38,541 bases of DNA from Fuerstiella sp. (GCA_022843805.1 JALHMY010000095.1:1-38541); one strand, 5' to 3'; positions 9,001-15,721 are shown, numbered from the stretch's first letter. The notes: generated by a model from the letters alone, not told the origin. Numbers and translations: made by a program.

Positions 9001-10122
9001 CTGGCTTTGGCAACCGGACGAGCCGACACCATTGATGTCTCGGCTATTGAAGAACCTGAGACCGAACTTGAAAAACAACTGTCAGAGATCTGGAAACACC
9101 TGTTTCAGAGAGAATCAATCGGTCGCCATGAGGATTTCTTCAGCATCGGCGGTCACTCCCTGCTGGCAGCGCGACTGGTGTCGGAAATTGATAAGCGTCT
9201 CGGAATCCGAATTTCCATTTCGAAGGTGCTGCAGGCTCCAACTATTGCGTCTCTTGCACAGCAGATCGAGCTGCAAAACGCAACAGCTCCGTGGACTTCA
9301 CTGGTCTGCCTGCAACCTTCGGGAGACAAATACCCGCTGTTTTGTACGCACGGGTGGGGCGGCGGCGTCTATGGATTTTTGGAACTGGCCAGACGCCTCG
9401 CGCCGGACCGCCCGGTTTACGGTCTTCAGGCCGTTGGTCTGGACGGAAAATCAGCTCGCCACAAGTCTCTGGAAGAAATGGCGCGGCACTACGTCAGTGA
9501 AATCCGCACTGTACAGCCACACGGCCCTTATCATCTGACGGGCCATTCACTGGGAGGCTGGGTCGCATTTGCCGTCGCCCAGGAATTGTTGTCTCAGGGC
9601 GAAAAAGTGGCATTCCTGGCAATGCTGGATACGCAGTCAACCGTCAACGTCGGCTGGAAGGTCTATCTGTCGTGCGTACTGCCATCTTTTATGGCGCCCG
9701 CCATTCGACACCTGAAAAAGCTCATTAAACTGCCCGCCGGCAAGCGTCGTCAGCATGTGATGAATCGACTGAAGTGGCTAAAAATGCATCTTCCGGGAGT
9801 TCGCCGTGAGCTGCCGGAAACCCCCACGGAAACGCTGTCGGTCTCCAGTGTCAGCGAAGGACGGCTGATTGACTATTATGATGCCGTGGCCGTCCATTAC
9901 AAACCTCAGCCATTCAAAGGCGACGCAATACTGTTCGCGGGTGCCGATGCGATGGATTTCCCGCATGTTAAATTCTGGAAGAATTTTATCAGTGGAGAAA
10001 TCAAATTCCATCAGGTCCCGGGCGTCCATCATTCACTGATCGGCCGCAGGTACGCCGCTGATTTTGCCGTCCTGTTTCGACAACTTCTGGATGAAGCCAG
10101 TCCTCATTCATCCGAAAGCTGA
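1..10122 (+). CDS. Non-ribosomal peptide synthetase, 5'-partial: C-A-PCP-C-A-PCP-C-A-PCP-TE
   Basis: This multimodular enzyme assembles and releases a peptide by the thiotemplate mechanism. The frame is open from base 1, so the first in-frame ATG (nt 7) is internal and upstream modules are missing. Residues are counted from nt 7. The order is: end of a C domain (to ~115), A1 (~130-620, YTSGSTG ~322-328), PCP1 (GGHS, Ser727), C2 (~780-1260, HHSLADE from His957), A2 (~1280-1820), PCP2 (Ser1934), C3 (~1990-2460, HHSLADE from His2154), A3 (~2480-2945), PCP3 (Ser3051), then a type I thioesterase (GHSLGG Ser3181, Asp3208, His3341). By-eye specificity codes are A1 D-A-F-L-L-G-A-V-I, A2 D-I-L-Q-L-G-V-I-W (glycine-like) and A3 D-A-F-W-L-G-G-T-F (valine-like). 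No epimerisation or methylation domain is visible. The terminal TE marks this as the last enzyme of the line. Confidence 0.96.
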   Translation, partial: EQMVEMAVHERMAGQQPLHQVMFVLLEQGQPLMTLGQATARPVSIDTATRKCDLTLSMTCVDDHWSGLWEYDTDLFLPETAARMAEHWTQLLQSITHNPDQNVELLELITPAERHRLLVEWNQTEQPYPRDLCIHELFEEQANLHPGATAVLFDEQRMSYAELNAAASTVADYLQRNGVGPGVLVGLSIDRSIELIVSLVGILKAGGAYVPLDPGLPESRLQFIVRDTGLAILLTSDKWLSHWQHLLSRKSVADETVGTSDCHVVVIAHGSIPQDPMIRAANSGNSRIPCSEISATHCTLTESEESRTTPRRLPRPDCPAYVNYTSGSTGDPKGVLIPHRGVVRLLKSVSYVSLTSAETVLHLSTMSFDAATFEIWGALLNGGQLALMPVGPFSPVDIGNAIRKYNVTTVLLTTGMFNLMVDERPQDLRPLRQLLTGGDVMCRDHAIRALRALPDCRIINAYGPTENTVITCSFPVQNEADLFPSVPVGRPISNTQVYLLDSSLHPVPVGVVGELFAGGDGLASEYLNAPETTAKRFIFNRFSSVHGSRLYRTGDMARFRPDGNIEFVGRRDHQVKIRGFRIELGEIEAALRAIPGIHNAVVLVQEFSASDKRLIAFLIPQEIADGSSSVPETDARTAELRSQLKQSLPDYMIPAAFLKIDELPLTPNGKLDRKALLALATARTENIDVTPHKEPTSELEKQLAELWKQALQKGSIGIHDNFFELGGHSLLAVMITSRLAQQTGMQVPLRMLFEYPTIAELALQLEGAGDDHATLAITPADRSQPLPATHGQQRMWLLHQMLPDPATYNMPVAWSISGHIDIPRLKDCLMLLARRHEALRTAFRQNSDGQITQVITPPEQVQLPWMLLTREELEGLEVSSQDDAADSPDDDVNNESENGSSADELQLLLSNLSRQPFDLEKPPLWRAHLIEQSNSQAGNGHSGGRQSGTVQYVLLLTFHHSLADEWSLRVLALELQQLYSAHGTPDVSRLTPVDIQYADFAAWEARQNDTPRMQVHRDYWKNQLSNLPEPLELPTDRIRSQQPDGRGAIHEFPLADSLVNAFKELARQEDTTLFTVLLAAWHVWLARYTGQPDVIVGTPMTLRNRPELQNVFGFLLNTLPIRARIEPKTTFREIVRQVRNTLIDAYSHADLPFEQMVEMAVHERMAGQQPLHQVMFVLLEQGQPLMTLGQATARPVSIDTATSKCDLTLSMTCVDEHWSGLWEYDTDLFLPETAARMAEHWTQLLQSITHNPDQNVELLELITPAERHRLLVEWNQTEQPYPRDLCVHHLFEQQVLQTPHATAVVFEDQTLTYQQLSQRANLLACHLIDQGVKPEALVGLCLERSPEMIVALLAILKAGAAYVPLDPNYPVDRIRFIIQDSGLQVLVSQRITLSEILEDAIPVVWLEDFNWQPGSDIQNTADNRILAVNSGQSSRTLAYTIYTSGSTGQPKGVEIEHQALVNCVIHFRNQLNIRQSDVWLAITTLCFDISALEVWLPLLTGARCVIASAETAMDGRLLAEAVEHYGVTVLQATPATWKLLLFSEWKGNQKLQLLCGGEGLPQDLADQLATLGSIAWNVYGPTEATIWASATRIEAHQPVTIGTPIANTRMYILDEYNRPVPAGLRGELLIGGDCLARGYHNRPELTESRFIPNPFFVPDLVLRQDKEFGLEVMDPAEEPLAAGPLAKSTTQNSVPDKAQVVDLAKDPLAAGPLARSTTQNSVPDKAQVDIQQADNSQMRGPQTACPQDARLYRTGDVARYRHDGTIECLGRVDFQVKIRGFRIELGEIEAALRAIPGIHNAVVLVQEFSASDRRLIAFLIPQETAIPQVTADRSSPSLDTDARAAELRNQLKQSLPDYMIPARFLTIDELPLTPNGKLDRKALLTLATARTESIDVTPHEEPTSELEKQLAELWKQALQKCSIGIHDNFFELGGHSLLAVMITSRLAQQTGMQVPLRMLFEYPTIAELALQLEGAGDDLAALAITPADRSQPLPATHGQQRMWLLHQMLPDPATYNVPVAWSISGNLDVPRLKDCLMLLARRHEALRTAFRQNSDGQITQVITPPEQVQLPWMLLTREELERLEVSSQDDAADSPDDDMNNESENGSSADDLQRLLSTLSRQPFDLEKPPLWRAHVIELNSADPASHQHVLLLTFHHSLADEWSLRVLALELQQLYSAQGTPDVSRLIPVDIQYADFAAWEARQDDTPRMQVHRDYWKNQLSNLPEPLELPTDRIRSQQPDGRGAIHEFPLADSIVSDFKELARQEDTTLFTVLLAAWHVWLARYTGQPDVIVGTPMTLRNRPELQNVFGFLLNTLPVRARIEPKTSFRQIVRQVRNTLIDAYSHADLPFEQMVEMAVHERMAGQQPLHQVMFVLLEQGQPLMTLGQATARPVSIDTATRKCDLTLSMTCVDDHWSGLWEYDTDLFLPETAARMAEHWTQLLQSITHNPDQNVELLELITPAERHRLLVEWNQTEQPYPRDLCVHHLFELQAQQTPNATAVIFEDQTLTYQQLSQRANLLACHLIDQGVKPEALVGLCLERSPEMIVALLAILKAGAAYVPLDPQLPDSRLVFHIDDAVLPTVLTSAQHAERLQNLLNQENSPTAKSCQIVCLEDASEQRSAEQSTDRQQTVELAPTIHAMSPVYVNYTSGSTGQPKGVLIPHRAVVRLVKSPNVMTITPSDTLLHLSTLSFDASTFEIWGALLNGARLVLMPPGPPSLAEIGLAIRSHQVTTLWLTAGLFHLMIDERPEELRPLRQLLAGGDVLSVDHVSRAKRLLPDCQLINGYGPTENTTFTCCYAIDEHSVLLPSVPIGRPVSNTQVYLLDDSRRPVPPGVTGELYTGGDGLASGYLNDQNLTEERFIASPFSADSRSHLYRTGDLARYRPDGNIEFIGRRDQQVKIRGFRVELGEIEAALRTISGVQNAAVLVQQYSANEKRLVAFLILQEPTEVFSPVHDTNARAAHFRNLLKKSLPDYMIPAKFLTIAELPLTGSGKVDRKALLALATGRADTIDVSAIEEPETELEKQLSEIWKHLFQRESIGRHEDFFSIGGHSLLAARLVSEIDKRLGIRISISKVLQAPTIASLAQQIELQNATAPWTSLVCLQPSGDKYPLFCTHGWGGGVYGFLELARRLAPDRPVYGLQAVGLDGKSARHKSLEEMARHYVSEIRTVQPHGPYHLTGHSLGGWVAFAVAQELLSQGEKVAFLAMLDTQSTVNVGWKVYLSCVLPSFMAPAIRHLKKLIKLPAGKRRQHVMNRLKWLKMHLPGVRRELPETPTETLSVSSVSEGRLIDYYDAVAVHYKPQPFKGDAILFAGADAMDFPHVKFWKNFISGEIKFHQVPGVHHSLIGRRYAADFAVLFRQLLDEASPHSSES
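1720..3880 (+). repeat. Module-length direct repeat, copy 1 (A C-terminal part, PCP, C)
   Basis: DNA from the A-domain motif QVKIRGFRIELGEIEA through PCP1 and C2 is nearly identical to 5324-7470 (module 2). The differences are scattered substitutions plus a length difference in the C-domain insert. The shared block carries on into the start of the next A domain. This marks recent duplication or gene conversion within the NRPS gene. Confidence 0.85.
5014..5182 (+). repeat. 84-bp tandem duplication of a palindromic element inside the A2 domain
   Basis: Two copies of an 84-bp unit (5014-5097 and 5098-5182) lie in frame in the NRPS, at about residues 1670-1725. Each unit begins with GTAGTGGATCTTGC (GTAATGGATCCTGC in copy 1) and has the complementary GCAAGGTCCACTAC about 40 nt later, so each contains a palindrome. 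The repeat encodes a PLAAGPLA(K/R)STTQNSV peptide twice. It sits between the A-domain motifs RFIPNPF and LYRTGD, where A1 and A3 have only a short link. It is probably a small intergenic-type repeat that inserted and duplicated without breaking the frame (inference). Confidence 0.85.
5324..7470 (+). repeat. Module-length direct repeat, copy 2 (A C-terminal part, PCP, C)
   Basis: This is the partner of the block at 1720-3880. Its last ~400 nt (7051-7448) also match the first 398 nt of the window with a single difference (position 360 against 7410). The partial C domain at the left edge is therefore a third copy of the same sequence. Confidence 0.85.
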
Positions 10123-10142
10123 CTGAGAACTGGATTCATCCG

Positions 10143-10823
10143 ATGCGGCCCGTCAAACCAAAACTGTTGAACTGGCACACGACACAAAACATCCGGCAGC
10201 CGAGTACTCCGCCCAGGCATGCGAAGGAGTCTCCGGATGTGTGGCTGGCCAGTATCGGGGACGGTCTGGGACAGGCTCTGCCAATCAGCCAGATCCTGCA
10301 CGACGATGAAATACAGCGTCGGGACCGCTTTGTCCGACTGGCCGATCAGCAGCGATTTGTGCAGAGTCGAGTGTGGCTGCGAATTTTGCTTGGCGGCTAT
10401 CTGCAGGCGAAACCGGAAGAGATTTCCTTCGGATATGGACCGTACGGGAAACCATTTCTCAGCGGTGACGCACGAGGGTCGATCTTTTTCAACATCTCAC
10501 ACTCCGGCGACTTCATTGTGCTGGCGTTTCACGCAGCATGCGAAGTGGGAGTGGACATTGAACTGGCGACGGAGCTGCCGGAAATTGCCGGCGTTGCCCG
10601 GGAAATTTTCACTGCCGACCAGTTAAAGAGATGGTCGGCCCTCAGCCCGGACCGGCGGCAGTACTCATTCTTTGAGCAATGGACAAAGCGGGAAGCGAGT
10701 CTCAAAGCATTAGGCATCGGCTTTGGTGCCACCCCGCCTGAGCAATCCGAAACCCAAATCAGCACCCGCCGCCTCGAGCTACCCCCCGGCTACAGCGGAA
10801 CCGTCGCATGGCAGCATGGGTAA
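10143..10823 (+). CDS. 4'-phosphopantetheinyl transferase, Sfp type
   Basis: The 226-residue protein transfers phosphopantetheine from coenzyme A to the conserved serine of carrier domains, turning apo-PCPs into their active form. Family motifs seen are KPFL (103-106), NISHS (117-121), VGVDIE with the Mg-binding acids Asp138 and Glu140, and the W-x-x-K-E-A type motif W180-T-K182-R-E184-A. The length fits the Sfp class (about 220-240 residues). The ATG lies 20 nt after the NRPS stop on the same strand, so the two genes are almost certainly one transcript and the PCP serines 727, 1934 and 3051 of the NRPS are the obvious targets. The first ~30 residues, before DVWLASIG, are not conserved family sequence, and a start slightly further in is possible. 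Confidence 0.93.
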   Translation: MRPVKPKLLNWHTTQNIRQPSTPPRHAKESPDVWLASIGDGLGQALPISQILHDDEIQRRDRFVRLADQQRFVQSRVWLRILLGGYLQAKPEEISFGYGPYGKPFLSGDARGSIFFNISHSGDFIVLAFHAACEVGVDIELATELPEIAGVAREIFTADQLKRWSALSPDRRQYSFFEQWTKREASLKALGIGFGATPPEQSETQISTRRLELPPGYSGTVAWQHG

Positions 10824-10978
10824 GGGCTGGGCGGACGATGGCCCCAATAGCATGGCAAATTGAACCGGATAACCACCTGGGCGGAAATTGCCAGCGGGCG
10901 GCATTGCCGAACTGATCGTCATTGCTGGACGAATGCTGGCATTACCATGTGGAAGAACACTTCACAACAGCCCGCATT

Positions 10979-11029
10979 CGCCCCAATCCGGCTTTATGCC
11001 GGTTGAGCGCAGGTTTGGAAACTAAAAAC
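10979..11029 (+). repeat. Dispersed palindromic repeat, copy 1 of 5
   Basis: A small hairpin (AATCCGGC-TTTAT-GCCGGTT) is followed by GAGCGCAGGTTTGGAAACTA. The same layout recurs at 11049-11091, 18768-18813, 28044-28090 and 28111-28161, always in this orientation. The GTTTGGAAACT end is kept while the stem sequence varies with its pairing preserved. Confidence 0.75.
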
Positions 11030-11048
11030 ACGCCACATAAAAAACGTC

Positions 11049-11091
11049 CCCGCCCGGCTTCACGCCGGGGGAACGAGGGTTTGAAAACTCG
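11049..11091 (+). repeat. Dispersed palindromic repeat, copy 2 of 5
   Basis: The stem CCCGGC-TTCAC-GCCGGG is followed by GGAACGAGGGTTTGAAAACTC. It lies only 20 nt from copy 1, in the same orientation. Confidence 0.7.
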
Positions 11092-11111
11092 CCTGGCCCA
11101 CTTCTTAAGCG

Positions 11112-11203
11112 CTGTCAGACAATAAGTGTCGCCTTTTGCTCCGCAAAAGACTGCTCTTTCGCGGAGCGAAAGGCGACTATGGCGGTAACTTATTGTTTTA
11201 CAG
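11112..11203. repeat. 92-nt nested inverted-repeat element
   Basis: The outer arms CTGTCAGACAATAAGT (11112-11127) and ACTTATTGTTTTACAG (11188-11203) are inverted repeats matching at 14 of 16 positions. Inside them GTCGCCTTTTGCTCCGC (11128-11144) pairs with GCGGAGCGAAAGGCGAC (11161-11177) with one mismatch. The whole could fold into a long hairpin and has the build of a miniature inverted-repeat element. I found no clear target duplication. Confidence 0.75.
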
Positions 11204-11263
11204 GTCCTTATGTCCGTTTGCAATTTTCAAACATGGCTCTTCCGGCACAGGGGCGGGAAGTGC

Positions 11264-11344
11264 TCAATCGCAGTCAATCCGTCATCAACCACGCCTTCCA
11301 ACCGTTCGATTTTGATCCATGGCCAACTCGAAAAACAAGCTTCA
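11264..11344 (-). repeat. 80-bp dispersed repeat, inverse copy of 27957-28037
   Basis: Read on the minus strand, this block matches 27957-28037 at roughly four of five positions by eye, including GTTTTTC-GAGTTGGCC and GGATCAAAATCGAA. The two copies lie about 16.7 kb apart in opposite orientation, each beside copies of the dispersed palindromic repeat. Confidence 0.7.
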
Positions 11345-11365
11345 CTGCGATTTTCTGAGCCCGAT

Positions 11366-11408
11366 GGGCCAGGCGATTGGAACGAATGGCACCCTGGGCC
11401 GAAAACAC
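11366..11408. repeat. Short dispersed repeat shared with 18244-18285
   Basis: The sequence around CCAGGCGATTGGAACGAATG and CTGGGCCGAAAACAC recurs at 18244-18285 as CCAGGCGATTGAAACTGATG and CTGGGCCGAAAATAC, in the same orientation. It continues directly from the 11264-11344 repeat, so the two may be parts of one larger, decayed family. Confidence 0.65.
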
Positions 11409-11484
11409 GGATTCGACAAGACGAATACCGGCGACCGAAAACCCCATCCCGGCCGAAACGCGTGCGATTCGGCGTCCGTTTTCC

Positions 11485-11713
11485 AACCCCGACAGGGGTT
11501 GCACAACAAAGCCTGGGGTCGCCGTGAACACGGCGCACCCCAGGAAAAAAACAGGAAAATGCGATTGAACCCCAACGGGGTTCCACAAACCGATTAACGA
11601 TCGATCGCTGCCTTGTGGAACCCTTTCAGGGTTCGGAGCAAACGAACATCACGAACCTGGGGTGCGCCGCTTCGCGTCGACCCCAGGCTTTGTTGTGAAA
11701 CCCGTACCGGGTT
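11485..11713. repeat. Cluster of mirrored palindromes
   Basis: Four short palindromes of the AACCCC-n-GGGGTT type occur (11485-11500, 11568-11582, about 11619-11633, 11699-11713). Between them ACAACAAAGCCTGGGGTC (11503-11520) plus GCGCACCCCAGG (11533-11544) is mirrored by CCTGGGGTGCGC (11656-11667) plus GACCCCAGGCTTTGTTGT (11679-11696). The result is an inverted repeat of about 200 bp with hairpins in each arm. Confidence 0.75.
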
Positions 11714-11836
11714 AAATCGCACTGTTTACACTCAAAGAAACGCTTCAAAGCGTTGCCACCTGGTCAAAAACACTTCCGAACAATCGATCGATTGAATCAT
11801 CCGATCCTGCCCTACAAATCCGCCAGCGCCCCTGCA

Positions 11837-13180
11837 TCAAATCTCCACAACACCCGTCGAATCGCTAAAGCTGTCCAGTTCAGCACCCATTGCCTGAGCA
11901 ACACTCAGCAGCACATTGGAAAGTGGCGGCGACTTCTCAACAGCATATGACTGATGCTGCCCATGCCGGAAACCAAACTGCCTGCCACCCGCAACCAGCA
12001 GAGGCAGATTCCTGGGCGAATGCTCTCCGCCTTTTCCGCTATTCATCCCGGAACCATACATCACAATCGTATGATCCAGCATCGTAGAATCGCCGTCGCT
12101 CGTCGCCTTTAATAAGCTCAGAAACCGAGCAAGGCGATCGACATGAAAACGATCAATCTTCGCCAGCGTACCAAGCATCTCGGCGTCGCCGCCATGGTGA
12201 GACAACTCATGATGGTTTTCTCCGTTTCCACCCGATCCGCCTGCCTCACGCGACCATTCAAAAGTAATCACCCGAGTCGTGTCCGTCAGAAACGACAGGT
12301 AGGACAGCTCCAGCATCACATCAATCCACTTCGGCCGATCGTGTGCATTACCCGGCAGACTGGCTAGCTGAAGTTTGGAAGGGTTCACTTCGGGCTTTGG
12401 AACATCAATCCAGCCCTGCAGTTTCCCCACTCGCACTTCAACGTCTCGAACACTGCTTAGATACTGATCCAGCTTCTGCTGATCCTGAGAGTTCAGCTGG
12501 CTATGAAGTTTCCTGGCGTCACGAGCCACACTGTCCAGAATTGATTTTTTTTCACTCAGCTGCTTTAGTCGAGCTCTGCGGTCCCGGGTTGAATCCGGTA
12601 CAAAAAGCCGATCAAAAATTCGACGAGGTGAATTCTCTGACGGCAGCGGTGTCCCCGCTCTATTGAAGGCCAGAGTATGAGAATGCCCGGCCGGACCTGT
12701 GCCGCTCGAATCCGCAAACTGCAGGGACTCAAAGCGTGTCTCGGTCCCTAAACGGGACGCAATCACCTGATCGATCGAAACACTATTCGTATAGTCCTGA
12801 CCCGGAACCGCGCCAAGATCGGCGCCGGTTAACCATGTGTCCGCTCCCGAATGCCCACCTATTGCCCGAGGATGCCCCAACCCGGATAAAACTGTCAGAT
12901 CGCCCTGATGATCGGCGAGTGCAGAAAGCGTTGGAGACAATTCATAGTTTTCGCCGGCGTTTTCGGGGATCCAGTCGAAAACGTTCACGCCATTGGGTAC
13001 GTAACAGAAAATGGCTCTCGGATGAACCCCCACTGATGACGCAAGCGGCGCGAAACCGGCCTGCTGGGCCGTCGCCCGACTGGTGACAGACGGCAGCATG
13101 GCATCCAGAAAAGGCAGGGCAATCGAAGCGCCCGCCGCTCGCAGTACAGTCCGTCGTGACAGGCAGGATCTGGATGACAT
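11837..13180 (-). CDS. DUF1552 family protein with Tat-type signal
   Basis: This 447-residue protein matches the DUF1552 family, which is abundant in planctomycetes and of unknown biochemical function. The N-terminus has a twin-arginine-like leader (S-R-R-T-V-L-R then a hydrophobic stretch ending near A-T-A), so export in folded form is likely. Inside are family-typical segments such as PNGVN near residue 57, LSGLGHP, GHSGADTWLTGA, SIDQVIA, and MYGSGMNSG with HSPRNLP near the C-terminus. The length is normal. It starts 6 nt after the stop of the DUF1592-type gene, a pairing repeated many times in planctomycete genomes, so the two are cotranscribed and probably act together outside the cytoplasm. 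The family name is secure; the function is not known. Confidence 0.92.
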   Translation of the reverse strand: MSSRSCLSRRTVLRAAGASIALPFLDAMLPSVTSRATAQQAGFAPLASSVGVHPRAIFCYVPNGVNVFDWIPENAGENYELSPTLSALADHQGDLTVLSGLGHPRAIGGHSGADTWLTGADLGAVPGQDYTNSVSIDQVIASRLGTETRFESLQFADSSGTGPAGHSHTLAFNRAGTPLPSENSPRRIFDRLFVPDSTRDRRARLKQLSEKKSILDSVARDARKLHSQLNSQDQQKLDQYLSSVRDVEVRVGKLQGWIDVPKPEVNPSKLQLASLPGNAHDRPKWIDVMLELSYLSFLTDTTRVITFEWSREAGGSGGNGENHHELSHHGGDAEMLGTLAKIDRFHVDRLARFLSLLKATSDGDSTMLDHTIVMYGSGMNSGKGGEHSPRNLPLLVAGGRQFGFRHGQHQSYAVEKSPPLSNVLLSVAQAMGAELDSFSDSTGVVEI

Positions 13181-13186
13181 GTTTGT

Positions 13187-15721
13187 TTACCGGGTAAGAA
13201 AGAGTTTCGAAGCAGCGATCGCTCGTATCAGTTCCTTCAGAGTTGGATCGCTGGAGTTCACACTCTTAATGGTCAGTTCCACAGTTGCCGCATCACTCAA
13301 TGACAGCTCCCGTCCCAGTGAATACGTAAACAACTTCTCGGTCAGACAGCGAATAAACAGTGAACTCTTGTCTCGAAGTGCTTTCCTGAGCCCTGAAAGT
13401 CCAATAATTGTTTGGCCATCCGGCATTCGGCTGGACGCATCAATATCCGGATCATTATTGTCAATCCGTCCCTTATAACCAAATCCTTCTTTTTCCCGCC
13501 ATGCTCCCGAGGCATCAAAGTTCTCCAATGCAAATCCCAGCGGATCGATCTTGTTATGACACCGGGCACACTGAGCCAGTTCACGATGAATTTCCAGCCG
13601 CTGCCGCACCGTCGCTTTGCCAATACCCGGCACACTGGGTGCAATCTCTCCCGCATTCGCGACCGGCAGCCCGGGGTCGGTTCCCAAAATGTTCTTCAGC
13701 ACCCACGTTCCGCGCTTTACCGGAGATGTCCGGGTACCGTTCGATGTCAGCATCAGCACCGATGCCTGAGACATCACACCGCCCCGAACCACTCCAGACG
13801 GAACAGGAACTCGACGAAAATGGTCGCCTCGAACTCCGTCAATCCCGTAAAACCGAGCCAGCCGTTCATTAATCACAACGAAATCGGAGTCAATAAAGTT
13901 CAGCACTCCAAGATCACTGTGCAGCACCTCTCTGAAAAATGCCACAGATTCACCGATACTCGAAGTCTCCAGATGACGGTCATATTGAGGATATAGATCT
14001 GCCGCCGGAGGGTTTGCTCCAAACTCTGACAGTCCAAGCCACTGACCTGCAAAGTTCTCGACAAACTGTTCGCTCTTCGGATCTGCCAGCATGCGATCGA
14101 TCTGCGAAATCAGAACGCTGTGATCATGCAACCGACTCTCCGCAGCCAGCTTCATTAATTCCTGATCCGGCTGACTGCTCCAAAGAAAGAACGACAGGCG
14201 ACTTGCCAGTTCAAAATCATTCAGAGATGAACCTGGCGCGGTGGTTTCTGACAGAAACAAAAACTGTGGAGACATCAGGACCGCGACAAGAGGCTCGGTG
14301 ATTGCCTTCTCAAAACTCGCTGATGTCGGCACTGCCGCATCAAACAGGGCAAGCTTTTCCTTCAGCTCATCTTCCGTGATCGGGCGCCGATAAGCCGACC
14401 GCATGAAAGTTCTCAGGACTTTCTCAGCATGCATTCGGTCACCGACCGGATGTCGATCATCTCCCAGCATCAGCCGAGTGTACTGCTCAGGCGGCCATTT
14501 TTCGTTGATTGGACCTTCCAGGGTAATCCGGTCAATCCACGCTTCCGGCCGGGCAAACTCTTCTGAATTTTGAATCGCGAAATTCTCGAGTACCTTTGGA
14601 ATGCTGTAGGCGTACTCGATTTTGATTCCGGCCTTTTCCGTGGTGAAACTAATTTCAAAATCATAGTCTTTTCGGGCATCAAAATCGGCGGTGATATCGG
14701 TTTCGCCCACCACCACGGGTTGCCCTCCAAGAATTCTTGTCACACGGATCCGAGGAGGACCGTAGTCGTACATTCGGTCTGTCTTTAAGTGAACAATATT
14801 TTTCTCGTACATCCTCTTAAGATCGGCAGCGTCTTTTGAACTCTGCAGAAGGTGGTTATCCATGTTCTCTTTCAATAGTTTTTCAGCCCTCACAACAACT
14901 TCAGCTCTTGCCGGCACCTTTGCCCCTGCAAGAATCCGCAGCCGATAGGTCCCCGGGTAGGGCAAAATAAATTCACGAACGGTGATTGCTTTGTTCCACT
15001 CCGAACTACGAAGCACTCGACATCCATCCTGAACGGCACTCTCCCCCCCATTGACAATCGGCTTTTGACCGGCAAAGGCCACACGATTGCGGTCGTTGTC
15101 ACCCGACTCTGGTTCGATAAGCCATGTCACTGGTCTGGGACGCGGGCCTCGCTGCAGCGCATTAACTATGATGCGCCTTGCGGTCTCGTAGTAGAGGTCG
15201 ATCTGCGAGGAAGACAGATTCAGCGCGGAGCCATTCGTGTCAAAACCACCGGCGAGAGGATCATTGGGGAAGATCGAAACATCCACATCCACGCCCAACA
15301 GGTCGCGAATGCAGTTGCGATATTCATTGCGATTCAGACGTCGAAGAACTGGGGTGGAGAGGCGACGGAATTGTTCCGCTAATGCGGCCTGCTGAGTTAC
15401 CCAGTCAACAATCCCGGCAACCTCGCCGGGTTCCGGCTGAGGCTCTTTTTCGGGCGGCATTTCATGAGCATTCAGTACGTCAACAACTTCGCTCCATTTG
15501 CCTTTCGTCGCGGCGTCTGTGAAATTGAGAGTCAAATCGCGGTCCGTACGAAACTCTCCCTGCGGATCCTTTGGCCCGTGACATCGCAGACAGTGCTTTG
15601 CGAGAAACGGGGCAACGATCCGCTGGAATCCAGCAGCATCGGCCTGGAACTCCTGAGCCTCATCTGCGGGAAGTTTCACCGCAAAGAGCAGAATGAATAA
15701 AATGAACGCGTACCGACTCAT
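13187..15721 (-). CDS. DUF1592/DUF1588/DUF1585-domain protein with c-type haem sites
   Basis: This large exported protein belongs to the planctomycete group that joins an N-terminal cytochrome-c-like segment to DUF1587, DUF1595, DUF1592, DUF1588 and DUF1585 domains. A signal peptide (SRYAFILFILLFAVKLPA) is followed by a CLRCHG haem motif near residue 44. A second CxxCH motif, CARCHNKIDPLG, opens the C-terminal DUF1585 part. The LRRLNRNEYRNCIRDLLG block is typical of DUF1587. I start at the ATG at 15721; a GTG four codons upstream (15733) is open but less likely. The gene precedes the DUF1552 gene by 6 nt in one operon. The family is often discussed in connection with polysaccharide or electron-transfer roles at the cell surface, but no reaction is established. 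Confidence 0.92.
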   Translation of the reverse strand: MSRYAFILFILLFAVKLPADEAQEFQADAAGFQRIVAPFLAKHCLRCHGPKDPQGEFRTDRDLTLNFTDAATKGKWSEVVDVLNAHEMPPEKEPQPEPGEVAGIVDWVTQQAALAEQFRRLSTPVLRRLNRNEYRNCIRDLLGVDVDVSIFPNDPLAGGFDTNGSALNLSSSQIDLYYETARRIIVNALQRGPRPRPVTWLIEPESGDNDRNRVAFAGQKPIVNGGESAVQDGCRVLRSSEWNKAITVREFILPYPGTYRLRILAGAKVPARAEVVVRAEKLLKENMDNHLLQSSKDAADLKRMYEKNIVHLKTDRMYDYGPPRIRVTRILGGQPVVVGETDITADFDARKDYDFEISFTTEKAGIKIEYAYSIPKVLENFAIQNSEEFARPEAWIDRITLEGPINEKWPPEQYTRLMLGDDRHPVGDRMHAEKVLRTFMRSAYRRPITEDELKEKLALFDAAVPTSASFEKAITEPLVAVLMSPQFLFLSETTAPGSSLNDFELASRLSFFLWSSQPDQELMKLAAESRLHDHSVLISQIDRMLADPKSEQFVENFAGQWLGLSEFGANPPAADLYPQYDRHLETSSIGESVAFFREVLHSDLGVLNFIDSDFVVINERLARFYGIDGVRGDHFRRVPVPSGVVRGGVMSQASVLMLTSNGTRTSPVKRGTWVLKNILGTDPGLPVANAGEIAPSVPGIGKATVRQRLEIHRELAQCARCHNKIDPLGFALENFDASGAWREKEGFGYKGRIDNNDPDIDASSRMPDGQTIIGLSGLRKALRDKSSLFIRCLTEKLFTYSLGRELSLSDAATVELTIKSVNSSDPTLKELIRAIAASKLFLTR

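Larger units (their letters stand above)
10824..11836. other. 1-kb repeat-rich intergenic region between convergent operons
   Basis: I see no credible gene here. Short overlapping ORFs occur in all frames but reflect GC-rich palindromes. The region holds two copies of a palindrome followed by GGTTTGGAAACTA-like sequence, a nested inverted repeat at 11112-11203, a block (11264-11344) matching 27957-28037 in inverse orientation, and a cluster of mirrored palindromes at 11485-11713. It lies between the 3' ends of the phosphopantetheinyl transferase gene and the DUF1552 gene, where such structures could also stop transcription from both sides. Confidence 0.75.

Noticed and set aside
10979..11091. 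CRISPR-like spaced repeats
   Set aside because: Only two copies occur here, stems differ and spacing is 20 nt; the dispersed copies elsewhere fit an interspersed palindromic repeat, not a CRISPR array.
11210..11600. Several overlapping ORFs of 60-119 codons
   Set aside because: All lie in repeat DNA present elsewhere in the window, are open in several frames at once and show no protein family signal.
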